From contig LNEE01000033.1 in the NCBI GenBank assembly GCA_001464895.1, positions 1 through 64,000 of the forward strand: a stretch of DNA of 64,000 nucleotides, read 5' to 3'. Position 1 is the stretch's first letter, and each line of letters starts with the position of its first letter. The stretch comes from Betaproteobacteria bacterium Ga0077532. GTDB taxonomy: Bacteria; Pseudomonadota; Gammaproteobacteria; Burkholderiales; Ga0077523. Positions 52,775 to 64,000 of the stretch are shown piece after piece. Position numbers and translations under genes: made by a program. The notes beneath the pieces are model-generated. The model ran no database searches and had not been told where the DNA came from. It saw nothing but the letters and a program-made list of their open reading frames with translations.

Positions 52775-53785
52775 TCAGACCGAGATCACCACCTTCCCGA
52801 AGTGCGCACCGGCCAGCATGTGGTCGTACGCGGGGCGTGCCTCCTCGAAGCCGAAGCGCGAGCCCACCGGCGGGCGGATGCCGGACACGGTGATCGCGCG
52901 GTTCATCTCCTCGAACATCTCGCGCGAACCCACGTAGATGCCGTGCACGCGCAGATGGCGCCGCAGGATCGACGCCGTGTTCACCTGACCGGACACGCCC
53001 GTGAGCACGCCGATGAGGCACATGCGCCCACCCGGCTTCAGCGACGCGAGCGACTTGTCGAACGTCCCGACGCCGCCCACTTCGATCACGATGTCTGCGC
53101 CACGCCCATCGGTGTGCTCCAGCACCGCCTTCTCCCAGTCGGGGCGCGAGCGGTAGTTGACCAGCGCATCGGCGCCGAGCGCCTTCGCCTGGTCGAGCTT
53201 CTCGTCGCTGCTGGAGGTGACGATGCAGCGCGCGCCGTGCATCTTCGCGAACTGCAGGCCGATCATCGACACACCGCCCGTGCCGAGCAGGACGACCGTG
53301 TCCCCGGCCTTCACGCGGGCTTCGCGGACGAGCGCGTTCCACGCCGTGACCGCCGCGCACGGCAGGCTCGCCGCCTCTTCCCACGTGAGATGGGCCGGCA
53401 CCTTGACCACGCCGTCCTGCGACAGCACGACGTACTCGGCGAGCATCCCGTCGATGGCACCGCCGAGCGCCGAATTGCCGGACTCGGCCGTGATGTCGCC
53501 GGCCAACCAGTTCTGCATGAAGATGCCCGCGACGCGATCGCCCACGGCCACGCGGGTGACGCCGGCACCGATCTCGGCGATCTCACCGGCGCCGTCGGAC
53601 AGCGGGATGAGTCCCGCCTTGGGCGGCCCGCCATAGCTGCCACGCGCGACGAGCGTGTCGCGGAAGTTGAGCGACCACGCCTTCATGCGGATGAGCACCT
53701 GGCCGGGCCCGGGCTGCGGCGTGTCGCGTTCCGTGCGGGTGAGGCTGTCGAGGCCGGTGACGGCTTTCAGTTCGTAGGCTTTCAT
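52775..53785 (-). CDS. Zinc-independent MDR oxidoreductase (quinone oxidoreductase-like)
   Basis: This 336-residue medium-chain dehydrogenase/reductase has N-terminal GroES-like domain PGPGQVLIRMKAWSLNFRD, where the catalytic zinc Cys is replaced, so it is the quinone reductase type. The Rossmann motif is GTGGVSMIGLQFAKMHGARC, followed by SSSDEKLDQAKALGAD. It uses NAD(P)H. The substrate is unknown. It is alone, with a composite repeat between its start and ssb upstream. Confidence 0.88.
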   Translation of the reverse strand: MKAYELKAVTGLDSLTRTERDTPQPGPGQVLIRMKAWSLNFRDTLVARGSYGGPPKAGLIPLSDGAGEIAEIGAGVTRVAVGDRVAGIFMQNWLAGDITAESGNSALGGAIDGMLAEYVVLSQDGVVKVPAHLTWEEAASLPCAAVTAWNALVREARVKAGDTVVLLGTGGVSMIGLQFAKMHGARCIVTSSSDEKLDQAKALGADALVNYRSRPDWEKAVLEHTDGRGADIVIEVGGVGTFDKSLASLKPGGRMCLIGVLTGVSGQVNTASILRRHLRVHGIYVGSREMFEEMNRAITVSGIRPPVGSRFGFEEARPAYDHMLAGAHFGKVVISV

Positions 53786-53885
53786 GCAGCGATTCCTCGA
53801 GGACTTCGTGGTCAGGGAACAGGGTTCATGGCGGACCGGAAACGACACGGCCCGACGGGATGATCGCCGGGCCGCAATAAGAGCC

Positions 53886-54080
53886 GCAGGTGGGTCGGGC
53901 AGTGGATGCTGCGGAGACGCCCCAACCCGAACCATCGCTTTCGCGGCCATGGGCCGCTCCTACAAGTAAGGCCACACCGACGACTAGTGACGCACCTACC
54001 GGGGTATATACAAGGGGACCTCCCCTTGTTGGTACACCACGCGGGGGGCCCGCCGCGGGCCAACGGCCCGAGAGACGGGC
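53886..54080. repeat. Composite palindromic repeat, locus 4
   Basis: The 301-bp gap 53786-54086 holds a type-A right half with CGCGGCCATGGGCCGCTCC (about 53942-53960) and a type-B unit 53999-54043 (GGGGTATATAC, CAAGGGG-ACCT-CCCCTTG, GTACACCACGCGG). It is followed by GCCGCGGGCC and CGGCCCGAGAGACGGGCC. Order and distance match the other three loci. It lies 3' of ssb and upstream of the QOR gene. Confidence 0.8.
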
Positions 54081-54086
54081 CAAGGA

Positions 54087-54572
54087 TCAGAACGGGATGT
54101 CGTCTTCCAGATCGTCGAACTTCGACGGGGCCTTCGGCGCACCGCTGCTGGCGGGCGGGCGCTGGGCCGGCGGGGACGAACGCTGCGGACGCGATTCCTC
54201 GCCGCCTTCGGAGTAGTCGCCACCACCACCGCCCATGCCGCTGCGGCCGCCGAGCATCTGCATGCGATCGGCGCGGATCTCGGTGGTCAAGCGCTCCTGG
54301 CCTTCCTTGTCGGTCCACTTGCGGGTCTGCAGGCGGCCTTCGACGTAGACCTGGCTGCCCTTCTTCAGGTACTCGCCCGCCACTTCCGCGAGGCGCCCGA
54401 AGAACGCCACCCGGTGCCATTCGGTGGCTTCCTGCTTCTCGCCGCCCTTGTCCTTCCATTGTTCCGTCGTGGCGATCGTCACGTTGGTGACGGCATCGCC
54501 GCTGGGAAGGTAACGCGTCTCGGGATCCCGTCCGAGATTGCCGACCAGGATCACTTTGTTGACGGATGCCAC
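54087..54572 (-). CDS. ssb: Single-stranded DNA-binding protein
   Basis: This 161-residue protein starts with GTG (54572): [20 protein letters not shown] is the classic SSB start. The OB-fold runs to about residue 110 ([32 protein letters not shown]). A Gly/Pro/Ser-rich linker follows, and the C-terminal tip is [10 protein letters not shown], the partner-binding peptide. The MFS gene stop is only one base upstream, so ssb is co-transcribed with it; the divergent uvrA completes a common proteobacterial arrangement. Confidence 0.97.
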   Translation of the reverse strand: MASVNKVILVGNLGRDPETRYLPSGDAVTNVTIATTEQWKDKGGEKQEATEWHRVAFFGRLAEVAGEYLKKGSQVYVEGRLQTRKWTDKEGQERLTTEIRADRMQMLGGRSGMGGGGGDYSEGGEESRPQRSSPPAQRPPASSGAPKAPSKFDDLEDDIPF

Positions 54573-54573
54573 G

Positions 54574-55911
54574 TCAGGTCTCCCCGTGAATAAGTTTCAT
54601 CGCATTGTCCTCATCGAATCCGGCCCTGTCCACATCGAGCCGCGCCACGCCCTCGCCGGGAACGAGCCGCGCATTCCGTACGCCCGGCAGTGCACGCAGA
54701 CGCGACTGCAGTCCGCGGGCGCGCGAATCGTCCATCGGCGGCAGCGGCAGGGTCCGCGTGACGGGAACGATCATGCCGAACGTTGCCAGCAACCAGATGC
54801 CGGTGAGGGCACCACAGAACATGAAAACCGCGCCGGCGCCATACGCCTGCGACAACCAGCCCCCGGTGACCGCACCGACGAACGCGCCGAGGAACTGCAG
54901 GGTCGCGTAGACACCGGACGCGATCCCCTTGGACTCCGGCGGCGCGTTGCGCGAGATGAGCGCGGGCAGCAGGGCTTCGAGCAGGTTGAACACCGTGAAG
55001 AACACCAGGAGCCCGACGACGAGCCACGGAAGCGATGCGCCCCCGAACGCCATGATCGCTTCCGACAGGGCGAGAACCGCCACCGACCCCACGAAGGCGA
55101 GCTTCTGCCACCCGCCTCGCTCCGACGCGCTCACCGGATACGCCATCAGTGCCACTGCGCCGATCATCACTGGCAGGTACACCTGCCAGTGCGCCTCAGC
55201 CTCGAGGCCGCTCGACCGCAGCGAGAAGGGGATCACCACGAAGAGCGCCATCAGGACGGCGTGCAGCACGAAGATGCCGAGGTTGAGCCGCATCAGCTCA
55301 CGGTCGCGCAGTACGGGGCCGAAGCGCACCGGACCGGCAGGCACAACGAGCGGGGGCGGGTCGGGAATGCGGGCGTACACGAGGGCAATGGCGCCGAGGG
55401 CGAGGACGCCGGTCATCGCGAAGATCCCGGGAACGCCGATCACCCGGGAGAGCACCGGGCCGAGGACCATGGACAGCGCAAACGTGAGCCCGATCGTGAT
55501 GCCGATGATCGCCATCGCCTTGGTCCGGACCTCCTCCCGCGTGAGGTCCGCCGTGAGGGCGATGACGGCTGCGGAGATGGCGCCGGCGCCCTGCAGCACC
55601 CGTCCGAGCACAACCATGCCGATGCTGTCGGCGGAGGCCGCGACGAAGCTGCCGATGGCGAAGATGGTGAGTCCCATGAAGATCGTGGGCTTGCGACCCC
55701 AGCGGTCGGACAGCCATCCGAAGGGGATCTGCAGCAGGGCCTGCGTGAGCCCGTAGGCGCCGAGCGCGATGCCCACGAGGCGGTGATCGTCGCCACCGGG
55801 AAGCGTTTCCGCGTAAAGCGCGAAGACCGGCAGGATGATGAACATGCCGAGCATGCGAAGCCCGAAGACGCCCGCGAGGGTGAAGCTGGTGCGCCGTTCG
55901 ATCGGCGTCAT
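54574..55911 (-). CDS. MFS transporter, YajR-like, with C-terminal domain
   Basis: This 445-residue protein has twelve predicted helices and the MFS loop [13 protein letters not shown] between helices 2 and 3. The C-terminal about 60 residues ([20 protein letters not shown], then [15 protein letters not shown]) read as a small ferredoxin-like domain, as in E. coli YajR. Substrate unknown. ATG 55911 ([22 protein letters not shown]) fits family starts; a longer frame from 56001 is less likely. The stop is 1 bp before ssb. Divergent from uvrA (107 bp gap). Confidence 0.88.
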   Translation of the reverse strand: MTPIERRTSFTLAGVFGLRMLGMFIILPVFALYAETLPGGDDHRLVGIALGAYGLTQALLQIPFGWLSDRWGRKPTIFMGLTIFAIGSFVAASADSIGMVVLGRVLQGAGAISAAVIALTADLTREEVRTKAMAIIGITIGLTFALSMVLGPVLSRVIGVPGIFAMTGVLALGAIALVYARIPDPPPLVVPAGPVRFGPVLRDRELMRLNLGIFVLHAVLMALFVVIPFSLRSSGLEAEAHWQVYLPVMIGAVALMAYPVSASERGGWQKLAFVGSVAVLALSEAIMAFGGASLPWLVVGLLVFFTVFNLLEALLPALISRNAPPESKGIASGVYATLQFLGAFVGAVTGGWLSQAYGAGAVFMFCGALTGIWLLATFGMIVPVTRTLPLPPMDDSRARGLQSRLRALPGVRNARLVPGEGVARLDVDRAGFDEDNAMKLIHGET

Positions 55912-56018
55912 GCGGTCGGTGCGCGGGGCGCTGGGAGACGAGGACACTGCGAGGGTGCGTCGAGGAAAACGAGCGCGGTATAGTAGCCGATTGTCCTGCA
56001 CGGCACCCGTTCCCGCCC

Positions 56019-58850
<2,832 letters not shown>

Positions 58851-59113
58851 TCCGGGAGCGCGTGCGCCCGACGCACGCATCAGTGCCAGGGCGGCTGTCC
58901 CGCTCAAGGACTGCCCCGGATGGCCGTTGTGCACCGGACAGGCCTGATTCCGACCCCCCTCCCGATGGCGTTGCCCCCAATCCCTTCCACTGATCCGCGC
59001 ACCACGCCCGGCGTCCGGCCACGGCGTGGACGCACGCTGCAGCCGCGTTGCGCGAGGACACGGGCGACCTTCCTGGCTGGCAGAGGCCTCGCGATCGGCA
59101 GGCTGCCGCGCCG

Positions 59114-59659
59114 ATGAGGCTGAGTACCAGTCTCTATGCCGTGATCCTGTTCGGCCAGGCAATGTCACCCGTTGCCCACGCGCAGGCACCTGGCTCGGCA
59201 CCCGAGTACCAGCTGAAGGCAGCCTACCTCTTCAACTTCACGAAGTTCACGGAGTGGCCCACGACCGTGCTGCCGCCGGGCGCGCCCATCCATGTCTGTG
59301 TCGCGGGGCGCGACCCGTTCGGCGACATCCTCGATACGTTGGAGAACAAGATCGTCCAGAGTCATGCGATCCACGTTCGCCGTGGTCTGCGCGCCGACGC
59401 GCTTCGCGGATGCCATGTCGTCTTCGTATCGGAGGACGACGATCGCTCGGAGCAGTCGGTGCTGCGATCGGCAGAGGCAGTATCGGCACTCACGGTCAGC
59501 GATCGCGACGGCTTCGTGGAACGGGGCGGCACGATCGGCATGCTGACGCGCGACAGCCGGATCCTGTTCGAGATCAACGTCGAGGCCGGGCACCGGGCAG
59601 GCCTCAAGCTCAGTTCGCAGATGCTGAAGCTGGCGCGCAGCGTGAGGGGGAGACCATGA
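59114..59659 (+). CDS. YfiR-family (DUF4154) periplasmic protein
   Basis: This 181-residue protein has a signal peptide (LYAVILFGQAMSPVAHA). EYQLKAAYLFNFTKFTEWP is the hallmark of YfiR/DUF4154, and CVAGRDPFGDIL, CHVVFVSEDD and GGTIGMLTRDSRILFEINVEAG follow in family order. In Pseudomonas, YfiR binds the periplasmic CHASE8 part of the cyclase YfiN and represses it. Here it precedes a hybrid histidine kinase with a CHASE8-like sensor, overlapping it by ATGA (59656-59659), so the kinase is the likely target. Longer frames upstream of 59114 add no signal peptide. The 263-bp gap upstream holds no gene. Confidence 0.9.
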   Translation: MRLSTSLYAVILFGQAMSPVAHAQAPGSAPEYQLKAAYLFNFTKFTEWPTTVLPPGAPIHVCVAGRDPFGDILDTLENKIVQSHAIHVRRGLRADALRGCHVVFVSEDDDRSEQSVLRSAEAVSALTVSDRDGFVERGGTIGMLTRDSRILFEINVEAGHRAGLKLSSQMLKLARSVRGRP

Positions 59660-62508
59660 GCGGTTCGCGGCGCCGGTTCCTTCCTTTCCGCACGTGGTCG
59701 CTGGCCAGCAAGCTGTCGGGCATCGTGATGTTCACGACGCTGGTGGGCGTGCTGCTCAGCTACATCTCGTTCGCGATCATCGAGTACCAGATCACGCTGC
59801 GCGATGCCCGCGGGCAGATCACCAGCCTCGCCCGCGTGATCGCCGCGACCACCGGCGCGGCCGTCACCTTCCAGGATGCCGAGGCGGCGCACGATGCGCT
59901 GGCAACGCTCCACGACAAGCCGGAGATCGTGTCGGCGAGCGTCGTGCTCATCTCCGGCGCAGCCCTTGCCCACTACGAGCGCCGTGGAGTGTCCGATGCG
60001 GTCTCGAACGCGTGGTTGCCGGACGGTCTCCTCGCCGGGCTGCGCATCGCTGTCGCGGAACCGGTGCGCGTGAATGACGAGGTGGTCGGCAGTCTCGTGC
60101 TCGCGGCAGACCTCTCCAACGTGTGGCGCGGGCTCACCACGAAGCTCCTGCTGTCCGCCGCTGCCGTGGGCGGTGTGCTGGTGCTCGTGGCGCTTCCCCT
60201 CTCGCGACGATTGCAGCGTCTCATCTCCGAGCCCGTCATCGATCTGTCGTCGACCGCGCGCAGCATCACGCGCGAAGGCGACTACACGATCCGCGCCCGA
60301 CGTCACGGTGACGACGAAGTCGGCACTCTCATCGAATGCTTCAATGCGATGCTCGACCGGATCCAGGCGCGGGATGCCGAGATCGAGGGTCACAACCAGC
60401 AGCTCGAGTCGCGCGTCCTGGAGCGGACGCGCGACCTCGAACGGATCCGTGAGCGTCTCGTGATGGCGCTCGACGCCTCGAATCTGGCCCTGTGGGACTG
60501 CAATGGCGAGACCGGGGAGGTCTACATCAGCGATGCCGAGCCTCTTCGCGGCGGGGCCCGCGGCGTCACTGTGGACTCGTCTGTGGGAAGGATGCTGGAG
60601 AGCCTGCATCCGGACGACAGGCCCCGTGTCCGCGACACATTCGGCGTCGCGCTGCGCGGCCAGATGGAGGTGATCGACATCGAGACGCGGATGCGGCGCG
60701 ACGACGGAGACTGGCAGTGGATCCATCTCATCGGCCGCATCGTGGAGCGGAGCGAGACGGGTCGTGTACTGCGGGTGATCGGTACTCTGGAGAACGTGAC
60801 GGCCCGACGGGAGAACCAAGCCGAACTGCAGCGTGCGAAGGATGCCGCCGAGGCGGCGAGCCGCGCCAAGAGTCAGTTCCTGGCCAACATGAGCCACGAG
60901 ATCAGGACCCCGATGAATGGCGTCCTCGGCGTCACGGAGCTGCTGCTCGACACGCCCCTTTCCGATCGCCAGCGCGAACTGGCACTGACGGTGGAGCGGT
61001 CCGCCGAGCACCTCGTGCGCGTCATCAACGACATCCTCGATTTCTCGAAGATCGAAGCAGGCCGTATGACGCTGGAGCACACGCCGTTCGACCTGGGTTG
61101 CGCGATCGAGGATGCCGTCCAGGTCTTCGCCGCCCAGGCTCACGCGAAGGGCCTGGAACTGGCCTGCGCGGTCGCCTCCGACGTACCGCCACGCGTGGTC
61201 GGTGACCCGGTGCGCCTTCGCCAGATTCTCACCAATCTGGTGGGCAACGCCATCAAGTTCACCCGCAGTGGCGAGGTCATCGTTTCGGTGGGCGTTGCCG
61301 GCAGAGCAGGCCCATCGGTCCGCCTCTCCTTCGATGTGCGCGACACCGGGGTCGGGATTCCGCCCGAGGCGCAGGCGCGGATCTTCGACGCTTTCGCCCA
61401 GGCCGACGAAACCACCACGCGTCGCTTCGGTGGCACGGGTCTTGGACTCAGCATCGTGCGACAGCTCACCGAGCTGATGGGCGGCGACGTCAGTGTCGAA
61501 AGCACTCCCGGCGCCGGCTCCAGCTTCCGCTTCACGATTCTCGCCGACGTCGATCCGGACGCAGCGGCATCGCCGCACGAGCCGCGGATCCTGCAGCATG
61601 TGATGGTCGTCGACGACAACGCCACCAATCGCCAGATCCTCGAACACCAGTGCGCCTCAGCAGGTCTCGCGGTGACCAGTGCCGCGGATGGGCCGTCAGC
61701 GTTGCAAACCCTGAGATCCGCCACGGTCCTTCCGGACCTCATGATACTCGACGACCGCATGCCAGGGATGGGTGGCCTCGATGTCCTGCGCGCGATGCGC
61801 GCCGATGCGAACGTCGACATCGCGGCCATACGGGTAGTGATACTGAGTTCCAGCGAAGACCACCCGGACCCGGCGGAGGCGAGCCAGTTGAGAATCGACG
61901 CCTGGTTGCGGAAGCCGGTGCGGAAGGAAGCTCTCCTGCGCTGCATCGCGCCATCCAGACGGCAGGGCTCACCGGAGACGCCCGCCCTCGCGGTGCAAGT
62001 GCCGGAACCCGGAATTGGCGCCGACATCCTGCTGGTCGAGGACAACCCGGTGAATCAGCTCGTCGCGAAGCAGATGCTCGCCGCGCTCGGGTGCCGGGTG
62101 ACCGTCGCGACGGACGGCTACGAATGTCTCGCTGCCCTCGAGCAACGCGCCTTCGACTGCGTGCTGATGGACTGCCAGATGCCGGGTATGGACGGCTACA
62201 CGGCCACGCAGCACTGGCGCCTCTTGGAGGCGAACTCGAACCGTCCCCGCCAGCGGATCGTTGCATTGACCGCGAATGCCATCGATGGAGACCGTGAGCG
62301 ATGCATGGCTGCCGGCATGGATGACTATCTTCCCAAGCCCTTCAAGCGCGACCAGTTGCGCGCCTTGATCGCAGAACACCTGCCACGTTCCGGCGATGCC
62401 AGAGGCATTGCTGCGGAAGGAACAAATGCTGCAGACACCCTTGCGGTGCCCCCCTCAACGAATACACTGGATGGATCAAGCCATCGGAACCAATATGCCG
62501 AACTCTGA
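59656..62508 (+). CDS. Hybrid sensor histidine kinase (CHASE8-HAMP-PAS-HisKA-HATPase-REC-REC)
   Basis: This 950-residue protein has TM1 at about 19-43 and TM2 at about 162-182. Between them is a periplasmic segment (QITLRDARGQITSLARVIAA, FQDAEAAHDALATL) of CHASE8 type. HAMP spans about 183-237 and PAS about 268-385. HisKA carries phospho-acceptor His414 (MSHEIRTPMNG). The HATPase has N, G1 and G2 boxes (NLVGNAIKFT, DTGVGIP, FGGTGLGLSI). Two receivers follow: Asp in LMILDDRMPG and in CVLMDCQMPGMDG. No Hpt domain is present, so a separate phosphotransfer protein or the next gene may take the phosphate. The 3' end overlaps the next gene by 14 bp. Confidence 0.92.
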   Translation: MSGSRRRFLPFRTWSLASKLSGIVMFTTLVGVLLSYISFAIIEYQITLRDARGQITSLARVIAATTGAAVTFQDAEAAHDALATLHDKPEIVSASVVLISGAALAHYERRGVSDAVSNAWLPDGLLAGLRIAVAEPVRVNDEVVGSLVLAADLSNVWRGLTTKLLLSAAAVGGVLVLVALPLSRRLQRLISEPVIDLSSTARSITREGDYTIRARRHGDDEVGTLIECFNAMLDRIQARDAEIEGHNQQLESRVLERTRDLERIRERLVMALDASNLALWDCNGETGEVYISDAEPLRGGARGVTVDSSVGRMLESLHPDDRPRVRDTFGVALRGQMEVIDIETRMRRDDGDWQWIHLIGRIVERSETGRVLRVIGTLENVTARRENQAELQRAKDAAEAASRAKSQFLANMSHEIRTPMNGVLGVTELLLDTPLSDRQRELALTVERSAEHLVRVINDILDFSKIEAGRMTLEHTPFDLGCAIEDAVQVFAAQAHAKGLELACAVASDVPPRVVGDPVRLRQILTNLVGNAIKFTRSGEVIVSVGVAGRAGPSVRLSFDVRDTGVGIPPEAQARIFDAFAQADETTTRRFGGTGLGLSIVRQLTELMGGDVSVESTPGAGSSFRFTILADVDPDAAASPHEPRILQHVMVVDDNATNRQILEHQCASAGLAVTSAADGPSALQTLRSATVLPDLMILDDRMPGMGGLDVLRAMRADANVDIAAIRVVILSSSEDHPDPAEASQLRIDAWLRKPVRKEALLRCIAPSRRQGSPETPALAVQVPEPGIGADILLVEDNPVNQLVAKQMLAALGCRVTVATDGYECLAALEQRAFDCVLMDCQMPGMDGYTATQHWRLLEANSNRPRQRIVALTANAIDGDRERCMAAGMDDYLPKPFKRDQLRALIAEHLPRSGDARGIAAEGTNAADTLAVPPSTNTLDGSSHRNQYAEL

Positions 62509-64000
62509 GACGACCGACACCAGACCGGTCGCACTGGTGATCGACGACGATCCGACCATGCGCCTGATCGCGAGCCGCACGCTCGAGGCCGCCGGACTCC
62601 GTGCTGTCGTCGCGGGCGATGCCGAGAAGGGGCTGGACCTCTTCCACCAGCTGGCCCCCGCCATCGTGCTGATGGACGTGATGATGCCGGGTATCGACGG
62701 CTACGCTGCCACGGAGCGTCTTCGTGCGACGCCGGCAGGCCAGCACGTGCCCGTTCTCATGCTGACCGGCCTGGACGATCTCGATTCGATCAACCGCGCC
62801 TATGAGGCAGGTGCCACGGATTTCGTGAGCAAGCCGATCAACTGGGGCGTGCTCGGTCATCGCGTTCGATACATCCTGCGTGCCGCCGAAGCCCTGCAGG
62901 GACTCGCGGAGAACCAGGCCCTGCTGACTGCCGCGCAGCAGGTGGCCCACCTGGGCTCGTGGAGTTGGGATTTCGCCACCGGCGCCACCCGCTGGTCGGA
63001 CGAAACCTATCGGATCTTCGGCTACGCCCCGCAGGAATGCACGGCATCGCGAGAAGCCTTTCTCAATCGCCTGCACCGCGAGGATGCCGATCTCGTCAAG
63101 GCAAGTCTGGAAGCTCTGCGGCGACGCGGGGCTCCGATGAATGTCATGGCCCGGCTGTCGCTTCCCGACGGGAGCACGCGGTACGTGCAGATCACGTCCG
63201 AAGTGATCCGGAGCGAGGCCGGCGAGCCGTCTCAGGCGTTCGGCGCGCTACAGGACATCACCGAGAGCAAGACTGCCGAGCAGCGCATCCATCAGCTCGC
63301 CACCTTCGACCGCCTCACGCAGCTGCCCAATCGCCAGCGATTCGCGGAGAAGGTCGCGCTGGCGCTCGAACAGTCGCGGGCAGGCGGACGCATGGCGGCG
63401 ATCCTCTCGCTCGACCTCGACCAGTTCAAACGCATCAACGACACACTCGGGCATGCGGTCGGAGACCAGCTGCTGCTGGCGGTATCCCAGCGGCTTCGTG
63501 AAACCGTGCGCAGCCGCGATTCGATCTCCCGTCTTGCCATGGGAGAGGATGGCAACCTCGCCCGCCTCGGTGGAGACGAGTTCTGCCTGCTCGTCACGGA
63601 CATCAGTCACTTCCAAGATTCCGCGAAGGTCGCCAGACGGATCGTCGACGTCCTGCAACGGCCGCTGGAGGTGAATGGTCAGGAGCTCTTCATCACTGCG
63701 TCGATTGGCGTCGCGTTGTACCCACTGGATGCGGAAGACGCCGATACGCTGATCCGCAACGCCGACGCCGCCATGCATTTCGCAAAAGGACAGGGACGCA
63801 ACAACTACCAGTTCTACAGCAAGGAGATGAACTCGCGGGCGCTGGAGCGGCTGGCCATGGAGTCGAAGCTTCGCCGCGCCATCGAGCGGAACGAGTTCGA
63901 ACTTCACTACCAACCCAAGCTGGACCTGCGCTCTGATAGCGTGACGGGCGTCGAGGCCCTCATCCGTTGGAGACACCCTGAGCTGGGTCTCATTCCTCCG
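62495..64000 (+). CDS. Response regulator with PAS, GGDEF and EAL domains (cut by window end)
   Basis: The frame is open from ATG 62495 to the window edge, 502 codons seen. Receiver (about 10-130): ALVIDDDPTMRLIASRTLEA, Asp in VLMDVMMPGIDG, SKPINWG Lys. PAS (about 150-255): HLGSWSWDFATGATRWSDE. GGDEF (about 270-440): FDRLTQLPNRQRFAEKV, LSLDLDQFKRINDTLGHAVG, LARLGGDEFCLLV, apparently intact. EAL begins ELHYQPKLDL and VEALIRWRHP, and is truncated here. It could both make and break c-di-GMP. The overlap with the kinase gene marks it as the output partner of the YfiR-kinase pair. Confidence 0.93.
   Translation, partial: MPNSETTDTRPVALVIDDDPTMRLIASRTLEAAGLRAVVAGDAEKGLDLFHQLAPAIVLMDVMMPGIDGYAATERLRATPAGQHVPVLMLTGLDDLDSINRAYEAGATDFVSKPINWGVLGHRVRYILRAAEALQGLAENQALLTAAQQVAHLGSWSWDFATGATRWSDETYRIFGYAPQECTASREAFLNRLHREDADLVKASLEALRRRGAPMNVMARLSLPDGSTRYVQITSEVIRSEAGEPSQAFGALQDITESKTAEQRIHQLATFDRLTQLPNRQRFAEKVALALEQSRAGGRMAAILSLDLDQFKRINDTLGHAVGDQLLLAVSQRLRETVRSRDSISRLAMGEDGNLARLGGDEFCLLVTDISHFQDSAKVARRIVDVLQRPLEVNGQELFITASIGVALYPLDAEDADTLIRNADAAMHFAKGQGRNNYQFYSKEMNSRALERLAMESKLRRAIERNEFELHYQPKLDLRSDSVTGVEALIRWRHPELGLIPP

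Noticed and set aside
55912-56018. SOS box upstream of uvrA
   Set aside because: No CTG-N10-CAG sequence is present in the 107-bp gap.

Overview
This is a gene-dense, GC-rich stretch of a bacterial chromosome with about 50 genes and no tRNA, rRNA, CRISPR array or phage. It best fits a betaproteobacterium. Supporting marks are the FmdB-DUF502-aspS-nudB-EEP-clsB block, rdgC beside prfC, a thiolase-type intracellular PHB depolymerase, a single-chain indolepyruvate ferredoxin oxidoreductase, a PEP-CTERM protein and a YajR-like MFS gene beside ssb and uvrA. The order cannot be fixed from sequence alone.

Region 1 (0-11.5 kb, minus strand). This region is dominated by a complete ebo cluster (eboF-A-B-D-E-C). 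Several of its junctions are overlapping stop/start codons, and it ends in a ferredoxin gene. Directly upstream on the same strand lie a c-type cytochrome and a PQQ-dependent sugar/sorbosone-type dehydrogenase, so quinoprotein, cytochrome and ebo genes may form one 8.7-kb transcription unit. A type II isopentenyl diphosphate isomerase lies further upstream, with a MITE-like element ending at its ribosome-binding site. Downstream of the ferredoxin is a secreted protein of unknown function whose signal segment is built from five 24-bp tandem repeats.

Region 2 (11.9-26.8 kb). This holds a DUF427 protein, a PEP-CTERM protein, and a TetR repressor divergent from an AcrA/AcrB-type RND pump. A good palindromic operator and a second MITE-like element (4-bp target duplication) lie between repressor and pump. 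Next come a GST, PHB depolymerase, DUF2059 protein, secreted zinc-peptidase-like protein, aldehyde dehydrogenase, aminotransferase and AI-2E-family membrane protein.

Region 3 (26.9-44.5 kb). This is largely housekeeping: nitronate monooxygenase-like protein, RdgC, RF3, cardiolipin synthase B, EEP hydrolase, a lipoprotein, NudB, AspRS, DUF502 and a zinc-ribbon protein, then GDPD, a trypsin-like protease, a UbiB-family kinase and two small stress-type proteins under a likely FNR/Dnr-type box. A composite family of palindromic intergenic repeats appears at three places here and again at 54 kb.

Region 4 (44.6-64 kb). This holds a decayed exported-protein gene (nonsense plus frameshift), a receiver-HTH-cNMP regulator, a diguanylate cyclase, the indolepyruvate ferredoxin oxidoreductase with a divergent LysR, a quinone oxidoreductase, ssb, an MFS gene and uvrA. 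The window ends in a signalling operon: a YfiR-like periplasmic protein, a large hybrid histidine kinase and a REC-PAS-GGDEF-EAL protein cut by the window edge. Most assignments rest on motif recognition by eye; no database search was run.
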